The notes under the pieces: model-generated
Told to the model about the DNA's origin: nothing
The model's database searches: none
The model's input: only the letters and a program-made list of their open reading frames with translations
DNA from: Amia ocellicauda
Taxonomy: Eukaryota > Chordata > Actinopteri > Amiiformes > Amiidae
DNA length: 64,000 nt
Reading direction: 5' to 3'
Assembly: GCF_036373705.1 (NCBI RefSeq)
Contig: NC_089850.1
Span: 34,024,233-34,088,232 of the forward strand
Made by a program: the position numbers and the translations under genes
Shown here: positions 1-10,218 of the stretch, in pieces
Numbering within the stretch: position 1 is the stretch's first letter
How the letters are laid out: each line of letters opens with the position of its first letter

Positions 1-780
1 CCAATTGGCACTAAGGGGCCTAAAGTGTGCCAAGAAAACATCCCCCACACCATTACACCACCACCACCACCAGCCTGCACAGTGGTAACAAGGCATGATG
101 GATCCATGTTCTCATTCTGTTTACGCCAAATTCTGACTCTACCATCTGAATGTATCAACAGAAATCGAGACTCATCAGACCAGGCAACATTTTTCCAGTC
201 TTCAACTGTCCAATTTTGGTGAGCTTGTGCAAATTGTAGCCTCTTTTTCCTATTTGTAGTGGAGATGAGTGGTACCCGGAGGGGTCTTCTGCTGTTGTAG
301 CCCATCCGCCTCAAGGTTGTACGTGTTGTGGCTTCACAAATGCTTTGCTGCATACCTCGGTTGTAACGAGTTATTTCAGTCAAAGTTGCTCTTCTATCAG
401 CTTGAATCAGTCGGCCCATTCTCCTCTGACCTCTAGCATCAACAAGGCATTTTCGCCCAAGGGACTGCCGCATACTGGATGTTTTTCCCTTTTCACACCA
501 TTCTTTGTAAACCCTAGAAATGGTTGTGCGTGAAAATCCCAGTAACTGAGCAGATTGTGAAATACTCAGACCGGCCCGTCTGGCACCAACAACCATGCCA
601 CGCTCAAAATTGCTTAAATCACCTTTCTTTCCCATTCAGACATTCAGTTTGGAGTTCAGGAGATTGTCTTGACCAGGACCACACCCCTAAATGCATTGAA
701 GCAACTGCCATGTGATTGGTTGGTTAGATAATTGCATTAATGAGAAATTGAACAGGTGTTCCTAATAATCCTTTAGGTGA

Positions 781-783
<3 letters not shown>
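1..783 (-). mobile_element. Tc1/mariner (DD36E-type) transposon, cut by the window edge
   Basis: This is the reverse complement of most of the complete element at 8971-10180. It runs from within the transposase gene at the window edge to the terminal repeat ending in TTTAGGTGAGTG at about 783, where a (TA)n tract begins. The two copies are nearly identical over the shared stretch. The clearest difference is nine extra in-frame bases here at about 371-379, which add three residues (Glu-Ile-Thr) to the transposase. The catalytic aspartate regions lie at or beyond the left edge, so intactness cannot be judged. Confidence 0.9.

Positions 784-834
<51 letters not shown>
784..834. repeat. (TA)n microsatellite
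   Basis: A near-perfect TA dinucleotide run directly abuts the outer end of the Tc1 element on its left. Tc1 elements insert at TA, so the tract is the likely insertion target. It may also have grown after the insertion. Confidence 0.9.
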
Positions 835-837
<3 letters not shown>

Positions 838-1224
838 ATTAATACAAAGAATACGTATAAAAACATTAGGGTATTTGAATTGTGGTTGTGGTGAAAGCAC
901 AGTATCTGCTTAATTTTCTTTACATATATATTTTCATGTGATGAATAAAATGTCTGCAGCATCCAACCACACCTTCAACAATCCAAAACAAATACATTTC
1001 AACCACATGAATGGCCTGCTTCCATTTTCCTTTTCCTTGGAAAACCATTTCTTTTAAATTCACTGACAGCATTTTGTGAAACATTTAATTATTTATGTAC
1101 AGTAAAAACCAAGACTTACTATTTGAAATTTCTATTGGAATAACAAATAAGTAATTATGTTCATTTAAAGAGGCCTAATACATTTCACTGAGGCACTGTT
1201 GTTAAAACAAGACTAAAGTTTCCT

Positions 1225-4200
1225 TCAGATACTGGAAATTCTCTTACGGCGAATAGCTGTTCCTGTATACTGACTCTTTGTAAATTTATCAAAGTTCCCA
1301 AAACATTCAACACATTTGATGTCAGATACTAAGCAGAAAGGAGTAGTTGTGGAGCATGTGGAAACAGCAAGTGAATTGATCGATGAAGTTCTGATTGCTG
1401 TTTTTGAGCGCAACATTTTGGAAGAATATTCAAATAGCTTCTGACGGAAGACATCTTTTGTGTTGTTTTGCTTTTTAAAGAGAATGATATAACACTTTGG
1501 GAAGAAATGGCAGCAAAGAATACCATAGTTTGATATCAATATGACAACCATTTCAACAGCTGGAAGGTATTTACCAAACATAGACACATAAACTGGAATG
1601 AAGATAATCCAGGATATAAAATATAAAAGCATACCAAAAGTGATGAATTTTGCTTCATTGTAATTTTCAGGTAGTTTTCTCCCCATGAAAGCACATACAA
1701 AACATACAAAAGCAAGCAAGGCTATATAACCCAGCATAACACCAAAAAATATGTAAGACCCTTCATTGCAGTTAACCAAGATAGTGGTTTCCAATACAAT
1801 TCTCTCTTCCTCTGGACTTTTCAGTATTAACCACAATGTGCAAATCAGACCTTGAATTCCCACACAGCATGCAATGATCACATAGGGCTTATTAATTTTT
1901 TTCAAAGCATTTTTTAAATCAGGCTTAAACTGAAATGCTAAAATGATTTGTAATGACTTGACTAAAATACAGGAGACACAGCAGGCAAAACTTAAGCCAA
2001 AGAGGACCTGCCTGACTTTACACTTCAGACTAAAAGGATGCCCTACAAAAAAGACAGAACTGATGAAGCTGGACAACAATGAAAGCAGAATCATGTAAGA
2101 GATGGGCCCTCCTGATGCCTTAACTACTGGGGTTTGCCTGTGCTTAATAAATATGATCGCAATGACCAACACAGCCAACGTCCCCAAAGCTGCGATCCCC
2201 AACAGCACCATCGCAAAGCCATTATTCCATCTGAAGTAGTCGAGCTGTTTTGTAGTGCAATTTGAACTTCCTTGTGGAGACCACTCTGTAGATGTATTGC
2301 AGCTGAGACACTCATCCATATCTAAAACACAGACATGAAATATTCAATGCACAACATGAATGAAGCTGTTAATGTAATCTGTATACAGCAGTGTAAAAAT
2401 GTTCTGACAGCTATATTGCAATTGATAATGTCTTTCTAATTTATACCAGCAGGGGGACTTACTTTTTATGTGCAATTGGAACTGCATTTTAAGTTTGTAT
2501 TCATGCATGAGACATACTATCTTTACTGTGCAAGGGAATAAAATCGGTTTACAACAGGGAAGATAAGGTGCTATATAAAACCATAAAATATGAATTGCAC
2601 TCTACAATAAGAAAGGCCAAGTCAAATTACACACATAAATTAGAGGTACAATTTGCTGCCAATGATACTAGATCAGTCTGGAAAAGTCTAAAGAAGTTAA
2701 CTGGGGAAAAAAACCCTCTTCTGATGTGGAAACTGACAATATATGTTATAGGCTTGGTTTGGCAAAACAGGTGTATCAATTATTTTTAAAAGACGAAATA
2801 TGAGGAAAGCTGCAGGACCAGATCAACTTGCCCCAGCCGTGCTTAGTCACTATGCAGACCAGCTAGCATTTGTGTTCACAGACATTTTTAACACCTCTCT
2901 ACAACAGTGTTTAGTTCCTCACTGTTGAAATCCATTATTATTCATATTCCTAAGTCATCCAATATGAATTGCCTCAATGATTTTAGGCCTGTTTGCCCTT
3001 ACATCTGTATTCATGCAAGATTTTGAGCGCTTAGTTCTTGTTTATTTGAAATTATCCACATCTCCACAGATGGACCCATTCCAGTTCGTCTATTGTGAAA
3101 ATTGGTCTGTTGATGATGCTGTCAACCTGGCACTTCATCACAAATTACGACACCTGGAGATATACAAACTAAAAAGAGACTGTAGAGGATTGTAACGAAG
3201 GCATCTAAAATCATTGGCAGTGATCGTCCATCTGTTGACTCTCTTTATATTAAGCCTACCTCAAAACGGGCAAGCAAATTAATTTCTGATTCTTCCCATC
3301 CAGCTCATAATCTTTTTCAGCTCCTCCCCTCCAGCAGACAGCACAGATCAATCATCACTCAATCCACTTGTTTTCTTTCCCACAACAGATACAATATTAA
3401 ACCACCAGAGTTAAAATATATAATTGAAAATGAAAGAACATAAGAACGTTTGCAAACAAGAGGAGACCATTCAACACATCGTGCTCGTTTGGTGTCCATT
3501 AATAACTAAGTGATCCAAGGATACTATCCAGTCTATTTTTAAATGTTCCCAAATTTTCAGCTTCAACCACATCGCTGGGGAGTTTGTTCCAGATTGTGAC
3601 GACCCTCTGTGTGAAGAAGTGTCCCCTGTTTTCCATCTTGAATGCCTTGAAGCCCAATTTCCATTTGTGTCCCTGGGTGCGTGTGTCCCTGCTGATCTGG
3701 AAAAGCTCCTCTGGTTTGATGTGGTCGATGCCTTTCATGATTTTGAAGACTTGGATCAAGTCCCCACGTAGTCTCCTCTGTTCCAGGGTGAAAAGGTTCA
3801 GTTCCCTCAGTCTCTCAGTAGGACATTCCCTTCAGACCTGGAATAAGTCTGGTTGCTCTCCTCTGAACTGCCTCTAGAGCAGCGATATCTTTCATGAAGT
3901 GTGGAGCCCAGAACTGTCCACAGTATCCAGATGAGCTCTAACTAGTGCATTGTACAGTCTGAACATCACTGCCCTTGTTTTAAATTCTACACTTTTGACA
4001 ATATACCCTAACATCCTGTTTGCCTTTTTTATTGCTTCCCCACATTGTTTGGATGGAGAAAGTGAGGAGTCCACATAGACTCCTAGGTCTTTCTCATGCG
4101 TTACTTCATCTAGATCTGTACCTCCCATAGTGTAATTGTAGTGGACATTTTTGTTACCTACATGTAATACCTTGCACTTGTCCACATTGAATTTCATCTG

Positions 4201-7200
4201 CCAGGTGTCGGCCCAAAACTGAAGTCCCTTTGAATAACCTGTGCTGCCAACATTGTATCTACTGAGCCACCTATTTTAGTATCATCTGCAAATTTGACAA
4301 GTCTGCTAACTATCCCAGAGTCCAGATCATTAATATAGATTAGAAAAACCAAAGGCCCTAATACTGATCCCTGTGGAACTCCACTAACAACCTCACTACA
4401 GTTAGAAGCATGAAGTTAGTATTAATTCTAATACATTAGTAAGATATGATCTGCCTCATCTAAACCCATGTTGACTATCTCAAAGAATATGGTTTTCATT
4501 AAAAAGCTCCTCTATATTCTGTTTAATCATTTTTTCCAACATTTTACAAGTAATGTAAAAACACAAGTATTTACCACAAACCAAGTTGCCACAAACAGAC
4601 ACAGGAGAATACAGCTGAGAGGCAGCCATCTTGCTGTTTTCCTAGTTTCAGACCATTCTTAGCATTCCTCATTTTGTTTTAACTTTGCCTTAATTGAAGT
4701 TAATCTTGTCTGTAGTTTGCCTTAATTGAAGTCAATTCAGTTGGTGAAAGTAAATAGGTTGTATAAGGGAGGTTTTGTCTAGGACTAGCATGAATTCTGT
4801 GCCAGGTGGAGCCAGGTGGAGCCAGTTACGTGTGAATTAGAGGCAGGTAGACAAAAGCTACTTAAAGCAGCTGTTGAGAAAGAGCTGTGCAGTTTCTCGG
4901 TCACAGAAAGTAAAGCAGTTGACTAGGGAACAGGAACCAAGAGACTGAAAAAACTAACATTTAGAAGCATGTGGCCACTACAGTGTCAGGTTTGCAGAAT
5001 GATTGCCTTCTTGGATGAACTCATCCAATAAGATTTCATTTGTGAATGTTGTTGGCATTTTGAAATCCTAGAGATCAAAGTCTGTGATCTTGAGGCTCAG
5101 CTTGTCGATCTGCGCTGTATTAGGGATATAGAAGAATTGGTCAATCAGCCCATGAGAGAGATGGTGTGCACGCCAAAACCTAGGAGAGCTGAGACCTTAG
5201 AGCAGGACAGCGTAGAGAACTGCTGGGTTACAGTAGGTCGTAACCGCAGAAAAGGGCGAACACATCCCTTTTTTAAAACAGTAATTTTTACAACAGTTTA
5301 CAAGTAATATTGGTTGTGGGTTAATGTTGATGAGTTATGTTGGGTATGTATGAAGGGAAGTTATTTGCTATTTGTTTAGCACTTGTGCCCTTGTATTCAG
5401 AGCTGTACTGAACCCTAATACCACAAACACCCATCATATTATAGTATTGTCAATATTTAATACTCAAAATATATTTATTTAACATGAGGACAGACAGGCA
5501 GACAGACAGACTGACAGGAATACTTACCCATTTCATTTGAATATTGAGCTTCTGCACAGTCTTTACATTGGTAGCAGCAGGTGTGCTGTCCTTCAGATGT
5601 TTCCTTGTACTGGCCAGGTTTGCAGCTGTCTGAACATTTTGAAATGACACTCTAGAAAACAAAGAACATCTGATATATCAGATTGCTCTTTATTCTCTTT
5701 GAAAATCTGGTTATGTTTAAATTAGACCAAGAATTGCATTATGGTTTGGGGTTTATGAGAAGACACTTGTTTCGATGTTTATTATTTTGAAAAACAAACC
5801 TTTAAACATTTTTAATGTATAAACTGGCAGTTTATTTGTAATAATAATCTTGTCATCAAAAAAGTTGGTAAAATGTCATGTAACTACAATCAATGTATTT
5901 GTAAGAGGTGAAACCAGAGCAGATGAAGCTGGTTAAGGTGGCTGGGGAGCAGCTGGATAAACTTACCCTGAGGTCAAGTTCCTTCTTATCAGCGTTGCTG
6001 CTGAAGATGAATGTCTCATTGTTGATATCATACTCACTCACTGTATTATCAACATCTATGTCTCCATTGAAGGACTTCCATACCACCACATTGTAGCCCA
6101 GGTTAATGTCCCCATTTGAATCAAATCTGAGTGATTTTCCATCGTTTTCAAACTCAGTTTTCTTCAAAGCACTAAGTAACTAAAATATTTACATACAAAT
6201 AGATATTATATAGGTTAGAATACAACCTGTCTCTTGGGTTACATAGACAAAACAACATATTTACAACAGTCATATGGTCAGGTGCAAAATTACCAAGTAA
6301 GCTAATATGTAAGCTAATATTTATTTGTTTATTGATTCAATTATTTATAAGATTTTTGTTCTTTAAAATAAACCAAAGATAATTGAAAGAAAAATCTATT
6401 TACCTCATAGGGATGAATATTGGCAGGTTCTTTGCAATTAATTTCTTTGCAGAGGTATACAACGGCATTTGCAATAGCAGAAATTGCTATCTGTACACTG
6501 TATACTGCATCACGATGTAAGTTGTTTATCAAGACATTGACTCCTGATTCCTGTGTGTTGTTTATGTTTGTAGTGTCATTCAAAAACACGACATCTGCTT
6601 GGTCATGGTCTAAAAATATGTTTTCCTTAAATGTGTCCTCACTGATTTTAAGACTGTTGAGATAATTCTGAAATTGTGTGATATTTCCTGTTTTAAATGT
6701 AAATCCAATTATTTTTCCAATATTGGTTAGCTTTGATTTGTGTATAACTTCTTTCGACATGGACCAGCTGTCACTAGCAATCCAGATTTTGCCTAGAGTT
6801 TCTTCACAGAAAGAGTCAAATATTTTCATCATATGCGCTGGCTTGGCAAAGGAAACTATGACATTTACTCTTTGGTTTTTGCGGATGGTGTTTATAGCTT
6901 GATTTATCTTAGTATCTGTGTTCTTGTCAGACAGAAAGTTAGGGAGGAATACTTTGAATGCCACACAAATCCCGAGTTCAGAGGCTTGGGAAACAAAGCT
7001 CTCTATCGCAGAGCGGCCATAGTCTCCATCAGTTGTAATGAATCCAATCCAGTTCCAGCCATTGTTCTGGATCAGATTCACCATTGCTTTAGTCTGGTGA
7101 TAGTCATTTGGTACAGTTCTCAAAAATGCAGGGAAACGCATTTTATCACTGAGGATTTCAGCTGTCGATCCATAACTAATCTATAAAAGACAATGAAAAT

Positions 7201-7403
7201 GTGGTAAATTAATTTCAATATTAAATTGTCTTTTCTCAAAAAGATTTCCAGCATTGACAATTTGACCATTGGAATACCAAAAGGTCAAATTATTTGGAAT
7301 TTACAGTCTCACAGAACAAGCCCATTCTTCAAGTGTGTGAATTTCCCTTCATCCCACCTGTTTTCTTAATCGGATTTACAGATTATTTGATTGATTCATT
7401 ATA

Positions 7404-7453
<50 letters not shown>

Positions 7454-10179
7454 ACATAGGTGACAAATTAAAGGAAAATCCTGAATAAATGAGTGGAGGA
7501 ACATAATGAATGCAGATGCCTCCAAACAGGTGTACTGCATACAGTTAAGCAATTAACATCCTATCATGCTCTGTGGCATGTATAGAAATGCTGAGCAGGC
7601 CTAGCTAACCTCAATTTTGGATCAAGTTGGCAAGAGGAAAGGATCTAATTGACTTTGAAAGAGGGGTCATTATTGGGGCACCATAGGCACTGGTCTACAG
7701 AGATGTGGACAAAAGGGATATGGTCAGATAAGTCATCCTTCACCATATTCTTGACTACTGAATATGTGACAAGTGCATGTGTGGGACACCAAGAGAACGG
7801 TACAGGCCTGACTGTTTGACCCCTACAGTGAGGGGGTCCGTTATGCTCTGGGGGGCATTTTACTGGCATGGTTTGGGTCCACTTGTCCCCTTAGAGGGAA
7901 GGGTAACTGCAAATTATTACAAACTTATTCTGAGTGATCACCTTTATCCTATGGTGAATCATTTCTATCCTGATGGGAGTGATCTCCTCCAGGATGACAA
8001 TGCCCCCATCCACAGGGCTAGAGGGCTCATTGAATGGTTTGACAAGTATGAAAATGATGTGAATCATATGCTATGGCCTATGCAGTCACCAGATCTTAAT
8101 GCAATTGAATGCCTATGGGAGATTTTGGACAGACATGTTAGACAGCGCTCTCCACCACCATCATCAAAACACCAAATGAGGGAATATCTTTTGGAAGAAT
8201 GGTGTTCATCCCTCCAGTAGAGTCCAGAGACTCGTAGAATCTGTGCCAAGAGCACTGAAGCTGTTCTGGCGACTCGTGGTGCCCAAGACCTTACTGAGAC
8301 CCTTTATGTTGTTTTTTCCTTTAATTTGTCACCCTTCTGTATATATATATGTGCATGTGTGTGTGTGTGTATATATATAATTGAAAAGTGTGATCCTTAT
8401 ATTTATCATAAGTCACAATTTTTCCTTTTGCCAGTGCGACATTAGTTGTGTTCCTGCTGTGTTTGCAGTATGTTTATATCTGCATGTATACCATGGTTCT
8501 TCTTTCCTGTTGCCATATCCCTGCAGCATTGCTGAATGTAAATTTAATGATTTTGGATCTAGAAATGTTATTTAATAAGAATGTAGCTGAAACAATTACA
8601 TATTATTTTTACATAGTTTGCTTTTAACCTGTTTATGCACTGCATTGTTCGAAAGCTCATTATGTCCAAAACTAACGTCATGAACTCTATTTGATTGATC
8701 AATGCAGTGTAATAGCATATAATCACTATTTAAACTGGCTGCCTTAATGGTGTTGCTCTTTGGACTGTTTGAATAATAAATACACAGAAAGATTTAAGTC
8801 TGCCTCTCTGCAATTCAGACATCTGACCGTGGCTCCTGTCCTGTGGTGCTGTTTATTATAGCCAGAACCCACCTTATTGCCAAAGGTTTTGCCCTTCAAT
8901 TCATATTTAAAAATATATATTAGTCTTGTTTAATATTAGTATATAATCCATATATATATATATATATATACACTCACCTAAAGGATTATTAGGAACACCT
9001 GTTCAATTTCTCATTAATGCAATTATCTAACCAACCAATCACATGGCAGTTGCTTCAATGCATTTAGGGGTGTGGTCCTGGTCAAGACAATCTCCTGAAC
9101 TCCAAACTGAATGTCTGAATGGGAAAGAAAGGTGATTTAAGCAATTTTGAGCGTGGCATGGTTGTTGGTGCCAGACGGGCCGGTCTGAGTATTTCACAAT
9201 CTGCTCAGTTACTGGGATTTTCACGCACAACCATTTCTAGGGTTTACAAAGAATGGTGTGAAAAGGGAAAAACATCCAGTATGCGGCAGTCCTGTGGGCG
9301 AAAATGCCTTGTTGATGCTAGAGGTCAGAGGAGAATGGGCCGACTGATTCAAGCTGATAGAAGAGCAACTTTGACTCGTTACAACCGAGGTATGCAGCAA
9401 AGCATTTGTGAAGCCACAACACGTACAACCTTGAGGCGGATGGGCTACAACAGCAGAAGACCCCACCGGGTACCACTCATCTCCACTACAAATAGGAAAA
9501 AGAGGCTACAATTTGCACAAGCTCACCAAAATTGGACAGTTGAAGACTGGAAAAATGTTGCCTGGTCTGATGAGTCTCGATTTCTGTTGATACATTCAGA
9601 TGGTAGAGTCAGAATTTGGCGTAAACAGAATGAGAACATGGATCCATCATGCCTTGTTACCACTGTGCAGGCTGGTGGTGGTGGTGGTGTAATGGTGTGG
9701 GGGATGTTTTCTTGGCACACTTTAGGCCCCTTAGTGCCAATTGGGCATCGTTTAAATGCCACGGCCTACCTGAGCATTGTTTCTGACCATGTCCATCCCT
9801 TTATGACCACCACGTACCCATCCTCTGATGGCTACTTCCAGCAGGATAATGCACCATGTCACAAAGGTCGAATCATTTCAAATTGGTTTCTTGAACATGA
9901 CAATGAGTTCACTGTACTAAACTGGCCCCCACAGTCACCAGATCTCAACCCAATAGAGCATCTTTGGGATGTGGTGGAACGGGAGCTTCGTGCCCTGGAT
10001 GTGCATCCCACAAATCTCCATCAACTGCAAGATGCTATCCTATCAATATGGGCCAACATTTCTAAAGAATGCTTTCAGCACCTTGTTGAATCAATGCCAC
10101 GTAGAATTAAGGCAGTTCTGAAGGCGAAAGGGGGTCAAACACAGTATTAGTATGGTGTTCCTAATAATCCTTTAGGTGA

Positions 10180-10218
<39 letters not shown>

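Noticed and set aside
25-715. Short plus-strand open frames at the window start
   Set aside because: They are antisense readings of the Tc1 transposase on the minus strand.
762-962. Minus-strand frame with an Ile-Tyr run
   Set aside because: It is produced by the TA microsatellite.
5450-5662. Minus-strand frame of 70 residues
   Set aside because: It is the wrong frame across gprc6a exon 5; the spliced frame gives the cysteine-rich domain.
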